Part shown: in pieces, positions 54,070 through 62,132 of the stretch
Layout of the letters: each line of letters starts with the position of its first letter
Position numbering within the stretch: position 1 is the first letter of the stretch
Source: Thioalkalivibrio nitratireducens DSM 14787
GTDB lineage: Bacteria > Pseudomonadota > Gammaproteobacteria > Ectothiorhodospirales > Ectothiorhodospiraceae
Length of the DNA: 64,000 bases
Assembly: GCF_000321415.2 (NCBI RefSeq)
Contig: NC_019902.2
Location: forward strand, 2,542,001-2,606,000
Direction: 5' to 3'
The notes under the pieces: generated by a model
What the model saw: only the letters and a program-made list of their open reading frames with translations
Told to the model about the DNA's origin: nothing
Databases searched by the model: none
Program-made: the position numbers and the translations under genes

Positions 54070-54833
54070 CACAATGCCCTCAGCATCTGACCGCCGGCCC
54101 TGTCCGCACCGGCGCTCGCCACCGGCCAGAGCTTCCCGGCGTCGAGACGGTAACAGCGTTCCGCCCGGGCCGCGAGGTCGTGGTCATGCGTCACCAGGAT
54201 CACGGCCATCTGCGGCTCGCGCCTGCGTAGATCCCGGACGATCGACAAAACCTCCGCGCCGGTTTCCGGATCCAGATTGCCGGTGGGTTCGTCCAGCAGC
54301 AGGATCCGGGGCCGCGCCGCGAGCGCACGGGCGATCGCGACACGCTGCTGCTGCCCGCCCGAGAGCTGGCGCGGCCGATGCCCGGCATGCGCGGCAAGCC
54401 CGACCTGGGCGAGCGCTGCCTCCGCCCGGGTGCGCCGCTCGGCACGGCTGAGGTCGGCACGGTAATCCAGCGGCATCTCCACGTTGCGCAATGCGGTCAT
54501 GCGGTCGACCAGATGAAATCGCTGGAAAACGAAGCCCAGCGTGCGTCCCCGAAAGATGGACAGCGCCTCGTCGTCGAGCGTCTGAACCGAGCGGCCGCCA
54601 ACGATGACTTCGCCCCTGTCCGGCCGCTCGAGACACCCCAGCACGTGCAATAGCGTCGATTTTCCCGACCCGGAAGGCCCAATGATCGCGCTGTAATCGC
54701 CCGGCTGCACCGCCAGCGAAACCCCGCGCAGGGGTTCCACGCGGTGCCCGCCGACGGAGAAACCCTTGACGACATCGACCAGTTCGAGCACCGGACCCGG
54801 CGCGCGGTCACTCCCGGTAGAGGACGAGGACAT
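54069..54833 (-). CDS. ABC transporter ATPase (LolD/MacB type)
   Basis: A 254-residue ATPase: Walker [19 protein letters not shown]-loop [20 protein letters not shown], signature [17 protein letters not shown], Walker [14 protein letters not shown]-loop [10 protein letters not shown]. The [14 protein letters not shown] text is characteristic of the LolD/MacB group. The start at 54833 is selected because GGGAG lies at useful distance; starts at 54842 and 54878 are in frame. It overlaps the HlyD-like gene by 26 bp. Confidence 0.93.
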   Translation of the reverse strand: MSSSSTGSDRAPGPVLELVDVVKGFSVGGHRVEPLRGVSLAVQPGDYSAIIGPSGSGKSTLLHVLGCLERPDRGEVIVGGRSVQTLDDEALSIFRGRTLGFVFQRFHLVDRMTALRNVEMPLDYRADLSRAERRTRAEAALAQVGLAAHAGHRPRQLSGGQQQRVAIARALAARPRILLLDEPTGNLDPETGAEVLSIVRDLRRREPQMAVILVTHDHDLAARAERCYRLDAGKLWPVASAGADRAGGQMLRAL

Positions 54834-56016
54834 CGTCACCATGCTCCCACGCGTCGACCAGCGCGACCTGGGATTCATCCTGTACCCCGAGGCGCACCCC
54901 CACCGGATGCAATTCGCCTCGAGGTCCGGAGGTCCAGATCACGGCCTTGCCCGATGCGCGCAAGCGTTCGAGCTCGCCTTCGTGCCCCCGCAGCACCGCG
55001 GGATCGGGACGGTACAGCAGCGCTTTCAGCGGAATCACCGGCAACCGGCCCGAACGGCCCGTTTCGATCCGGGCCTGTGCGGACATCCCCGGGAACAGCT
55101 CGCGATCGGCGTTATCCACATTGACCACCACGTCGTACACGGTGATGCCGCCTTGCCGCTGCCCTCCGGCACGCACGCTGCGCACTTGGCCAGGAAACTC
55201 CCTGCCCGGAAAAGCCTCGACGGTAAATCGGACCGACTGCCCCGAAGCCACGCGCCCGATATCGGCCTCGTTCACTTCCAGCCGCAGCTCGAGAGCTTCG
55301 AGGCTCGGGGCCACCTCGAACAGCGGCTGGCCGCCGGCGGGCGACACCGGCTGCCCCGGTTCCGCGAACAGACTCAGCAGCACGCCGTCAATCGGGCTGG
55401 CGACCACGCTGCGCTGCAGGTTCTCGGCGGCGCGGTCGCGCCGGATTCGTGCCTGCTCGACGTGCGCCTCGGCAATCTCCAGCGCTGTCTCCAGTTCCTC
55501 CTGGTTCGCGACGGCCTGGTCGCGTTCGTCCCGCGGGATCAACCGTTCCCGGAGCAGGCGCTCCGAGCGCTCGCGTTCCTGCCGCGCGCGCTGCGCCCGG
55601 CCGCGCGCCGCCGCCGCATCTCCTTGAGCCGCCAGCCAGGCCGACTGGGCCTCCTCGAATGCCAGGCGTAGATCGGTGTCCTCGATCCGGACCAGCCAGG
55701 CGCCGGACCGAACGCGGTCATCGCCGGCCGCGACGCCGTCGGCCACTTCGGCCACGACCCCGGTAACCTGAGGATGCACCGCGATCTGACCCCGGGCGCG
55801 CAGGACTCCCTGCGCGCGAACCTCCAGCAGGAGATCGCTCTCGACTACCGGGGTTCCGGCTACGCCGTCGGGCAGCCGCGTACCGCTGGCCGGCAGCAGA
55901 ACCAGCACAAGCAGCACGACCCCGAGTCCGGCAGCGATGGCCGCCGCCCGCAGAGAAAATCCGCCGGTCCCCCAGAAGTTCAGGAGCCGGCGGTACCACG
56001 ATCCCGTCTGCAGCAT
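54808..56016 (-). CDS. HlyD/MacA-like periplasmic adaptor protein
   Basis: A 402-residue membrane fusion protein. One N-terminal membrane helix (AAIAAGLGVVLLVLVLLPAS) and a biotinyl-lipoyl half motif (GQIAVHPQVTGVVAEVADGV) lead into a coiled-coil hairpin of about 100 residues rich in Ala/Glu/Arg. The second lipoyl half follows (VVASPIDGVLLSLFAEPGQP), then a beta-barrel domain (GQSVRFTVEAFPGREFPGQV) and a C-terminal domain. It would link the permease to the TolC-like channel. The start at 56016 (MLQTGSWYRRLLNFWG) is based on the helix and on overlap with tolC further upstream. Confidence 0.9.
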   Translation of the reverse strand: MLQTGSWYRRLLNFWGTGGFSLRAAAIAAGLGVVLLVLVLLPASGTRLPDGVAGTPVVESDLLLEVRAQGVLRARGQIAVHPQVTGVVAEVADGVAAGDDRVRSGAWLVRIEDTDLRLAFEEAQSAWLAAQGDAAAARGRAQRARQERERSERLLRERLIPRDERDQAVANQEELETALEIAEAHVEQARIRRDRAAENLQRSVVASPIDGVLLSLFAEPGQPVSPAGGQPLFEVAPSLEALELRLEVNEADIGRVASGQSVRFTVEAFPGREFPGQVRSVRAGGQRQGGITVYDVVVNVDNADRELFPGMSAQARIETGRSGRLPVIPLKALLYRPDPAVLRGHEGELERLRASGKAVIWTSGPRGELHPVGVRLGVQDESQVALVDAWEHGDDVLVLYRE

Positions 56017-56032
56017 CGCAACTTCCCTGCGG

Positions 56033-57448
56033 TCAGAACGATCCCGCCGGACCATCATCATCCAAACCGCCGATCGCCCAATACAGGCGCACGATTGCCT
56101 GCTGGCGGTCAAACTCAGCTCCGACGGAACGTGCCGACGCCTCGCGGTACGCGGTCTCGGCCAGCGAGAGATCGTAGAAGGTTCGGATGCCTTCCCGGTA
56201 TCCGCTGCGCGCGAGCTGCAGATCAAGTTCAGCAGCGGCAAGGGCCTTGCGAGTGAGTTCGATCCGCTCCGACGCTTCCTGCAGGTCCTGCTGGGCATCG
56301 CGGATGTCGGTGACCACCTGCTGGCGCAGCGCCTGCGAGCGTTCCGATTCGGCGATCACTCGGGCACGCGCCTCGGAGACCCTGGCGCTCCGGAGCCCGC
56401 CATCGAAGACATCCCATCGCAGCTGCATGCCTACGGTGTAGTTGGGGGCGGTTCCGCCACTGGCAAACTTCTGGACGCTGTAATTGCCCGTAAGCTGCAG
56501 CGAGGGGTAGCGATCGGCCAGCAGTCGCCGCACCCGCTCGCGCTGCGCCGCGACCGCATGCGCCTGCCCCGCCAGCCGCGGATGCTGGTTCAGCGTGTCC
56601 TCATCCGGAAGCCGCTCGGCGAGGTCGGCCGGATCGATCATCCGGCTGTGCCCGGCGATGTCGAACTCGAATTCGCCAGGTTCGAGACCCATCGCCTGCC
56701 GCAAGCGCAGCATGTTGCCCTGAAGGTCGTTGCGCAGGCTCGTGACCTCCACCTCGGCGCGCGCAACATCGGCGTCGGCGCGCGCGATGTCGCCGGCACT
56801 CACACGCCCTGCCCGTTCCAGCCGCCGCGCCATTCGGGCAGCCTCGCGCAGGCGCGTCAACGACTCCTCCTGCACGTCCAGGAGCGCGCGCAGGTGCAGG
56901 ATCTCGAAATAATGCTGCGCGACCGTCAGCACCGTATCGACCTGCACGCTGTCGAGGGACGAATCCAGGGCCTGCCGGTCGCTCCGGGCCGCCGCGAGCC
57001 CGTGCTGGCGGCGGCCGAAATCGAGCAGCAGGTATTCGACGCTGACGGCTCCCACGTACCGCGTGAACCCGGAGAGGTCGCGCTCGGCCTCAGCCACCGG
57101 AACCTGCCCGAGCGACGGGTCGAGCACCGAAAAGTCCAGGAAGGGCCGAGCCTCGACCGGCGACGCCTGGTTCAGCGTCGTCCGCTCGCCGGAGGTGGTG
57201 ATCGAGACCGAAGGCCAGTAGGCCGATTCCTGCGCGCGCACCCGCGCATCGGCCGCTTCCAGATCCCACTTCGCTTCCCGAACCCCCGGGTTGTTTTCCA
57301 GTGCCCGAAGCACAACCTGTTCCAGATCGAGCACGGGCAGCCTGTCAGCCCCCGCAGAAGGCGCCGCCAGCGCCAGCATCAGCCAGGAAACGAGCACCAG
57401 GCCACAGGCCCCCACGGCCTGTTTGCCTCTTCGCGAATTCGGCACCAT
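56033..57448 (-). CDS. TolC-family outer-membrane channel
   Basis: A 471-residue outer-membrane efflux protein. A signal peptide (VLVSWLMLALAAPSAGA) precedes two OEP repeats with the typical helical pairs (EQVVLRALENNPGVREAKWD, ALDSSLDSVQVDTVLTVAQH; LQLTGNYSVQKFASGGTAPN, MQLRWDVFDGGLRSARVSEA). It starts the minus-strand operon and lies 16 bp upstream of the adaptor. Its own promoter should be in the 324-bp divergent region shared with the peptide gene. Confidence 0.92.
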   Translation of the reverse strand: MVPNSRRGKQAVGACGLVLVSWLMLALAAPSAGADRLPVLDLEQVVLRALENNPGVREAKWDLEAADARVRAQESAYWPSVSITTSGERTTLNQASPVEARPFLDFSVLDPSLGQVPVAEAERDLSGFTRYVGAVSVEYLLLDFGRRQHGLAAARSDRQALDSSLDSVQVDTVLTVAQHYFEILHLRALLDVQEESLTRLREAARMARRLERAGRVSAGDIARADADVARAEVEVTSLRNDLQGNMLRLRQAMGLEPGEFEFDIAGHSRMIDPADLAERLPDEDTLNQHPRLAGQAHAVAAQRERVRRLLADRYPSLQLTGNYSVQKFASGGTAPNYTVGMQLRWDVFDGGLRSARVSEARARVIAESERSQALRQQVVTDIRDAQQDLQEASERIELTRKALAAAELDLQLARSGYREGIRTFYDLSLAETAYREASARSVGAEFDRQQAIVRLYWAIGGLDDDGPAGSF

Positions 57449-57634
57449 ACCAGTTCACCCCTGCAAGTATTGTTGCTTGCACATCGTCAGCGTGCGTTTC
57501 GGCTCGGCTCGCGCAGGCGAACCAAGATGCAGCGAAACAGCGGTTGGATGGAATCGACGCGTCAAGGGTCCGCCGACATCCCGCATGACCAGTCCGCACC
57601 ATGCGCTGAAGCATCGCAGGGATACTGCCCTTTT

Positions 57635-57660
57635 GTATATCGTACCTAGGTGCTATATAC
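57635..57660. promoter_or_regulatory. 26-bp palindrome, candidate operator of the peptide island
   Basis: GTATATCGTACCTAGGTG then CTATATAC reads GTATAT-NNN-ACCTAGGT-NNN-ATATAC, so 20 of 26 positions are symmetric around a perfect 8-bp core. It lies 20 bp upstream of the peptide -35 box, between the divergent tolC and peptide genes. Symmetry and position suggest a dimeric regulator; none is encoded in the island. Confidence 0.6.
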
Positions 57661-57680
57661 AAGTTACTTCCCACATATGG

Positions 57681-57710
57681 TTGACGGCTGAACAAAGCCC
57701 TTCCTAATAT
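57681..57710 (+). promoter_or_regulatory. Sigma-70 promoter of the double-glycine peptide gene
   Basis: TTGACG at 57681-57686 and TAATAT at 57705-57710, spaced 18 bp, close to the consensus TTGACA and TATAAT. The stretch is AT-rich in an otherwise GC-rich genome. It lies about 60 bp upstream of the peptide start codon. Confidence 0.65.
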
Positions 57711-57772
57711 TAATGGTGTCAGCTGGGCTGGCGTGGACAAACACCCAAAAATTCGATAGGAGCGCTACTCTC

Positions 57773-57970
57773 ATGATTCGTCAGTTGGATAGCCATGAAA
57801 TGAAACAAGCCCGCGGCGGCGCCGACGCCACCGTCAACCTGGGCGCCCTTGGTTCCATCACCGTAGACGCCGCCATGCCGGCGTTGGCCGCGATCGCCGC
57901 AGGCGTGAACGGCCTGCTGATCGGTGTCGTCAACGCACTCGGCGGCCTGCTCGGCCCGCTGCTGGCCTGA
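57773..57970 (+). CDS. 65-residue peptide with double-glycine leader (bacteriocin-like)
   Basis: The first 16 residues, MIRQLDSHEMKQARGG, fit the double-glycine leader pattern: Leu at -12, Asp at -11, Glu at -8, Met at -7, Ala at -4, Gly-Gly at -2/-1. The mature part would be 49 residues: ADATVNLGALGSITVDAAMP followed by ALAAIAAGVNGLLIGVVNAL and GGLLGPLLA. It is almost free of charge (two Asp, no Arg/Lys/Cys), hydrophobic and Gly/Ala/Leu-rich, like membrane-active peptides. GGAG lies 10 bases before the ATG. A promoter precedes it and a terminator follows. The C39 peptidase and transporter genes are divergent from it, which indicates processing and export. Whether it is toxin, signal or surface material is unknown. 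Confidence 0.85.
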   Translation: MIRQLDSHEMKQARGGADATVNLGALGSITVDAAMPALAAIAAGVNGLLIGVVNALGGLLGPLLA

Positions 57971-57977
57971 CCCACCC

Positions 57978-58058
57978 CAGCCGATCCGGCTACGGCCGGA
58001 TCGGCTGCCTCGGCAGCCTCTCTGTCGGCATCCGCCGAGAGGAAGGCTGCTGTTTTTT
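57978..58058 (+). terminator. Tandem hairpin terminator after the peptide gene
   Basis: AGCCGATCCGGC and GCCGGATCGGCT around TACG form a perfect 12-bp stem (57978-58005). A second hairpin (GCAGCCTCTC with GAGAGGAAGGCTGC) ends in TTTTTTT at 58052-58058, giving a Rho-independent terminator. Confidence 0.85.
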
Positions 58059-58188
58059 TCCGCCGCACGCCCGCAATTGCATGCTTCCCGCCCCGGGGTG
58101 ACCGGCGCAGTATGTCTTCCCTGGTGACATTCCGCCCCTGAGTGTGATCCGAATCACCCCCCCCGCTACCTAAAGGCACCAACACAAA

Positions 58189-58223
58189 CGGGGCCCGGAT
58201 GCCAACAACACATCCGGGCCCCG
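58189..58223 (-). terminator. Hairpin terminator after the second peptide gene
   Basis: CGGGGCCCGGAT and ATCCGGGCCCCG enclose an 11-base loop (perfect 12-bp stem). On the minus strand it is followed by TTTGTGTT, so it can end the leftward peptide transcript about 40 bp after its stop. Confidence 0.75.
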
Positions 58224-58263
58224 CGCCGAACTGCACCGGCAGTTCGGCTGGGCTACGGCGAAA

Positions 58264-58371
58264 TTACAGGAGACCGCCCAGCAGCCCGCCCCCCAGAAGG
58301 TTCCCAACAAGCGAAAGAACCGGCTGGAGCAGACCCAGAATCGGCCCTAAAAGGCCACCAAGAAGATCCAT
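58264..58371 (-). CDS. 35-residue hydrophobic peptide (LLGGLLG-type), no leader
   Basis: A small gene reading MDLLGGLLGPILGLLQPV, then LSLVGNLLGGGLLGGLL. One charged residue (Asp2). GGGAG lies 8 bases before the ATG at 58371; an ATG two codons earlier (58377) is in frame. It shares LGGLLGP(L/I)L with the C-terminal end of the peptide at 57773. There is no Gly-Gly leader of the usual length, although residues 5-6 are GG. A leftward AT-rich stretch with TATACA (58416-58411) could be its -10, and a strong hairpin follows the stop. No function known; perhaps a membrane-active peptide, an immunity peptide or a partner of the first peptide. Confidence 0.6.
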   Translation of the reverse strand: MDLLGGLLGPILGLLQPVLSLVGNLLGGGLLGGLL

Positions 58372-58604
58372 AATCATAACTCCCGAAACGTGATGTGATG
58401 TGATGTACCATGTATACAGCGAGCAATAAGGAGCAACAGCAAAGCGCACCAACAACCCGCGATCAGGCAATTACCGGTAACGCCTTACGGGTATTCAAGG
58501 TAATCGCCCAAGCCACCAGACTCAATCATCCCTTGGCACTACTCGCTTCGAACTGCCTGCGCGCCGAACGCCACGAACCGGCTACGATCGGCTAGAATTC
58601 GGCC

Positions 58605-58850
58605 ATGAGGATCCTGCTGCTTGTCGCCGCCATCGTCGGCGTGTTCCTGATCGTGCGCACCCTGCTCCGGAGCTCCGGAAAGGGGGCTCCCGCAGTTCCG
58701 CCCGAACGGGTCAAGCAGCAGGGCCCGGTCGTGCGCTGCGCCCACTGCGGTGTCCATGTGCCCCACCTCGAGGCGTACCGGGCGGGCGAGCGCGTGTACT
58801 GCTCCCGCGAGCATGCGCTGGAGGACGCCCGCAGCCGCGACGACGACTGA
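58605..58850 (+). CDS. PP0621-family small membrane/zinc protein
   Basis: An 81-residue protein with an N-terminal hydrophobic helix (RILLLVAAIVGVFLIVRTLL) and a Cys-rich end (VRCAHCGVHVPHLEAYRAGE, VYCSREHALED) that may bind zinc. The PP0621 family commonly lies just upstream of pilS. Function unknown. Confidence 0.85.
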   Translation: MRILLLVAAIVGVFLIVRTLLRSSGKGAPAVPPERVKQQGPVVRCAHCGVHVPHLEAYRAGERVYCSREHALEDARSRDDD

Positions 58851-58857
58851 TTCCGCG

Positions 58858-60495
58858 TTGAAGACCCCGGTCGACACCCCGCACTCGCTCTGGCTGATCG
58901 GGCTCTACCGGCTCTTCGTCGCGTCCTTCCTGCTGTGGCTCGGCACGATCGCTCCCGGCGATCCGGGATTCGTGCCGGCGTCGACACCGGGGTTTCAGTT
59001 CGTCGCCGCCGGCTACCTCGCGTTCGCGATGGTGCTCGCGGTGCTGGCCCGCGAATCGGCACAGGCACCCGCCCCGCTGCTCGAATACCAGGTGATCGGC
59101 GGGGCCCTGGGCGACATCCTCGCGATCAGCCTCGTCCTGCTCACCGCGGGCGGGGTAGAAACCGGGCTGGGACTGTTGCTCATTCCAGCCGTAGCGGCCA
59201 CTGCGGCGATGACGAGCGGCCGGATCAGCCTGTTCGTCGCCGCGCTGGCCACGCTGATGCTGCTGATCACCGAACTGGTGATCGGACCGAAACTGGCGTG
59301 GGCGTTCACGCCCGCCCCGACCCAGACGGGCCTGCTCGGAGCGACGCTGTTCGTCGCGGTGATCATGGTCTGGCGCCTGGCACGCAGGGCCGGCATCAGC
59401 GAGGACCAGCTGGCCCGGCAGGAGGAGGATCTCGCCAGCCTCGCAGAACTCAATGCCCAGATCGTCGCGCGCATGGGTGCCGGGGTGATCGCGGTCGAGC
59501 GCAACGGCCGGATCCGGAGCATCAACGAGGCAGCACGCCGCCTCCTTCCCCCGCGAGCCGGGCGTACGCTGCAGGAGCTCTCGCCCCGCCTTGCCGACGC
59601 GCTGCGCCAATGGCAGCGTGAGCCGAGGCTTCCATTGTCGGTGCAGTTCCCGGGCGATGCCGAGCAGACGGAACTGGAAGTACGGCTCGCGCCCCTGGGG
59701 TTCGCGGGCGAACAGGGCACCCTGCTGATCCTCGAGGATGCGACCGAGATCAAGCGCAAGGCGCATGCGAGCAAGCTGCAGTCGCTGGGGAAACTGACCG
59801 CCAGCATCGCCCACGAGATCCGCAATCCGCTGGGTGCGATCAGCCACAGCGCGCAGTTGCTGGCCGAGTCTCCCCAGCTGACCGTGAGCGATAAACGGCT
59901 GCTGGAAATCATCCAGAACCAGAGTGCGCGGGTCGACCAGGTAATCCGGAACGTACTCAGTCTCTCGCGCGGGCGGCCCGCAGAACGCGGCAGGCTGGTG
60001 CTGCTCGAGCGGCTTGAGCGCTTCGCCGAGGAATTCTGCGGAGCGCTGCAGCTGCGCCGCGATGCACTGCACATCCGGGTGACTCCACCCGACGCGGAGG
60101 TGTTGTTCGACCCGCTGCAACTGAACCAGGTGCTCTGGAACCTGTGCCACAACGCGCGGGTGCACGGCGGACACGACAACCCCGGGCAGGGACCGATCGT
60201 GCTGCGCGGAGGCGCCGGTCAAATCAGCCGGGCCGCAACCCTCGATGTGATCGACGCGGGCCCCGGCATTTTACCGGCGCAACTGGAAGATCTGTTCGAA
60301 CCCTTCCGGTCCCATGCCCCGGGCGGTACCGGGCTTGGCCTGTACATCTCGCGGCTGCTGTGCGAGAACAACGGGGCCGCTCTGGAATACGTCCAGCACC
60401 CCCAGGGGGGCTGCTTCCGCATCCTGTTCGCGCCCGTGGACGACGGCTCCTCCCCAGCCGAGCGGGGGCCACCAGACCTCGGCGACTCGAAATGA
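58858..60495 (+). CDS. pilS: Sensor histidine kinase PilS
   Basis: The sensor of the PilS-PilR system that controls type IV pilin transcription. The protein has six N-terminal membrane helices (LWLIGLYRLFVASFLLWLGT onwards to TGLLGATLFVAVIMVWRLAR), a PAS-like domain (IVARMGAGVIAVERNGRIRS), HisKA with the phosphorylated His in TASIAHEIRNPLGAISHSAQ, and an ATPase domain (NQVLWNLCHNARVHGG, GGTGLGLYISRLLCEN). The start is uncertain: TTG at 58858 lies 8 bp after the PP0621 stop, and an ATG at 58813 overlaps that gene. No type IVa pilin gene is in the window. Confidence 0.93.
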   Translation: MKTPVDTPHSLWLIGLYRLFVASFLLWLGTIAPGDPGFVPASTPGFQFVAAGYLAFAMVLAVLARESAQAPAPLLEYQVIGGALGDILAISLVLLTAGGVETGLGLLLIPAVAATAAMTSGRISLFVAALATLMLLITELVIGPKLAWAFTPAPTQTGLLGATLFVAVIMVWRLARRAGISEDQLARQEEDLASLAELNAQIVARMGAGVIAVERNGRIRSINEAARRLLPPRAGRTLQELSPRLADALRQWQREPRLPLSVQFPGDAEQTELEVRLAPLGFAGEQGTLLILEDATEIKRKAHASKLQSLGKLTASIAHEIRNPLGAISHSAQLLAESPQLTVSDKRLLEIIQNQSARVDQVIRNVLSLSRGRPAERGRLVLLERLERFAEEFCGALQLRRDALHIRVTPPDAEVLFDPLQLNQVLWNLCHNARVHGGHDNPGQGPIVLRGGAGQISRAATLDVIDAGPGILPAQLEDLFEPFRSHAPGGTGLGLYISRLLCENNGAALEYVQHPQGGCFRILFAPVDDGSSPAERGPPDLGDSK

Positions 60496-60722
60496 CCGGC
60501 CTGGATGCCTATCCTTTGTGAGGGCTTCGCAAGGGAAGACATCGGCGCCTGCCGTCCTTTCCCGACCCCGTCTGATGGCGGGATTCGGCTCTCCCGCTGC
60601 GGAGTCCGGCCGCTGGAGTTCCCGGTCGCGCCGCGTACCGGCCCCGTCTTGTCGGGCGGAGGGCGCGCGCCCGACCCCGTCGACCAGGCGATAGCGAGCA
60701 GGCCTGTGCCCAAGGACGTTCG

Positions 60723-62096
60723 ATGAGCATCAAGCATGTGCTGGTGGTGGATGACGAACCCGATATCTGCGAACTGCTGGAGATCACTCTGCAGCGCATG
60801 GGCATCGATACCACCACCACGACGCGCATGACCCGGACGATCGAACTGCTGGAAGAGCGCCGGTTCGACCTCTGCCTGACCGACATGCGCATGCCCGATG
60901 GCGATGGGCTGGAGCTGGTGCGGCTGATCCAGGATCGATACCCTGAACTGCCCGTCGCGATCATCACCGCCCACGGGAGCATCGACACCGCGGTGCAGGC
61001 ACTGAAACTGGGGGCCTTCGACTTTGTCACCAAGCCGGTCGATCTGAACCTGCTGCGCAGACTCATCGACAGCGCGTTGCGGCTGGGAGCGGGTGGCGCA
61101 CCGGAGTCCGCCCAGGGATCGGGCGAAGGAGCACCGACCACCAACCCGCTGCTCGGGCGTTCGCCAGCGATGGTACAGCTGCGCAACCGGGTGGCACGCC
61201 TGGCCCGCAGCCAGGCACCGGTGATCATCCTGGGAGAGTCCGGGTCCGGTAAGGAACTGGTGGCCCGCGAGATCCACCGCCTGGGGCCGCGGGCCGGCGG
61301 GCCGTTCGTCCCGGTCAACTGCGGTGCGATCCCGGCCGAGCTGATGGAGAGTGAGTTCTTTGGCCATCAGAAAGGCGCGTTCACCGGCGCGGTGCGGACC
61401 CGGGTCGGCCTGTTCCGCGAAGCGCACGGCGGCACCCTGTTGCTCGACGAGGTGGCCGAACTCCCGCTTCCGCTGCAGGTAAAGCTGCTGCGTGCCCTGC
61501 AGGAACGGGCGATCAAGCCAGTGGGCGCATCGCGTGAAGAGCCGGTCGACGTGCGCATCCTGTCGGCGACCCATCGCGACCTTGCCGCGGATGTCGCGGA
61601 AGGACGTTTCCGACAGGATCTGTATTACCGGCTCAACGTGGTGGAGCTGCGGGTTCCGCCACTGCGTGAACGCCACGAGGATCTCGAGGAACTGGCGCGG
61701 CACATTCTCGCGCGCATCGCCGGGGAGTGGGGGATTCCAGGTCTGTCGCTGTCCGAGGATGCGCTGGCACGGCTCAGGCAGCATCCGTTTCCGGGCAACG
61801 TACGCGAGCTGGAGAACATACTGGAGCGCGCCGCGGTCATGGTGGACGGGCGGGTCATCGACAGCAGCGCGCTCGATTTTCCGAACTGTTCCAGGGCTGG
61901 AACCGGGTCCGGCGGCAACCCCGCCACGGTCATGGAGGGCCAGGTCGCGCTGGACGACCACCTGGCCGAGCAGGAACGCCGCGCGCTGGAGGCTGCGCTG
62001 GCGCAGACCGCGGGCAACCGCACCGCGGCCGCCCGCGTGCTGGGTCTGAGCTTTCGGCAGATGCGCTATCGGCTGAAGAAGCTGGGCATCGACTGA
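60723..62096 (+). CDS. pilR: Sigma-54-dependent response regulator PilR
   Basis: A 457-residue NtrC-type activator. Receiver domain with D10-D11 and phosphoacceptor D54 (DLCLTDMRMPDGDG) and Lys in FVTKPVDL. The AAA+ domain has Walker A ILGESGSGKELVAREIHRLG, the sigma-54 contact motif KGAFTGAV and Walker B GGTLLLDEVAELPLPLQ. The C-terminal Fis-type helix-turn-helix is AARVLGLSFRQMRYRLKKLG. It lies 227 bp after pilS. It might also act on the tad genes or the peptide island, but no sigma-54 site was found there. Confidence 0.95.
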   Translation: MSIKHVLVVDDEPDICELLEITLQRMGIDTTTTTRMTRTIELLEERRFDLCLTDMRMPDGDGLELVRLIQDRYPELPVAIITAHGSIDTAVQALKLGAFDFVTKPVDLNLLRRLIDSALRLGAGGAPESAQGSGEGAPTTNPLLGRSPAMVQLRNRVARLARSQAPVIILGESGSGKELVAREIHRLGPRAGGPFVPVNCGAIPAELMESEFFGHQKGAFTGAVRTRVGLFREAHGGTLLLDEVAELPLPLQVKLLRALQERAIKPVGASREEPVDVRILSATHRDLAADVAEGRFRQDLYYRLNVVELRVPPLRERHEDLEELARHILARIAGEWGIPGLSLSEDALARLRQHPFPGNVRELENILERAAVMVDGRVIDSSALDFPNCSRAGTGSGGNPATVMEGQVALDDHLAEQERRALEAALAQTAGNRTAAARVLGLSFRQMRYRLKKLGID

Positions 62097-62132
62097 GCCC
62101 CTGCGAATCCCCGCGCGTTTCCCGGATCCGGA

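Noticed and set aside
57635-57660. LuxR-type quorum-sensing box
   Set aside because: The ACCT...AGGT half sites are adjacent (8-bp core) instead of being spaced as in a lux box, and no luxI/luxR pair is in the island.
58378-58470. Longer 68-residue version of peptide 2 starting at 58470
   Set aside because: The extension runs through the AT-rich, promoter-like stretch, has no ribosome site, and the GGGAG at 58380-58384 supports the short start.
58410-58595. Plus-strand ORF of 61 residues between peptide 2 and the PP0621 gene
   Set aside because: No ribosome site, no protein-like pattern, and it overlaps the likely promoter of peptide 2 on the other strand.
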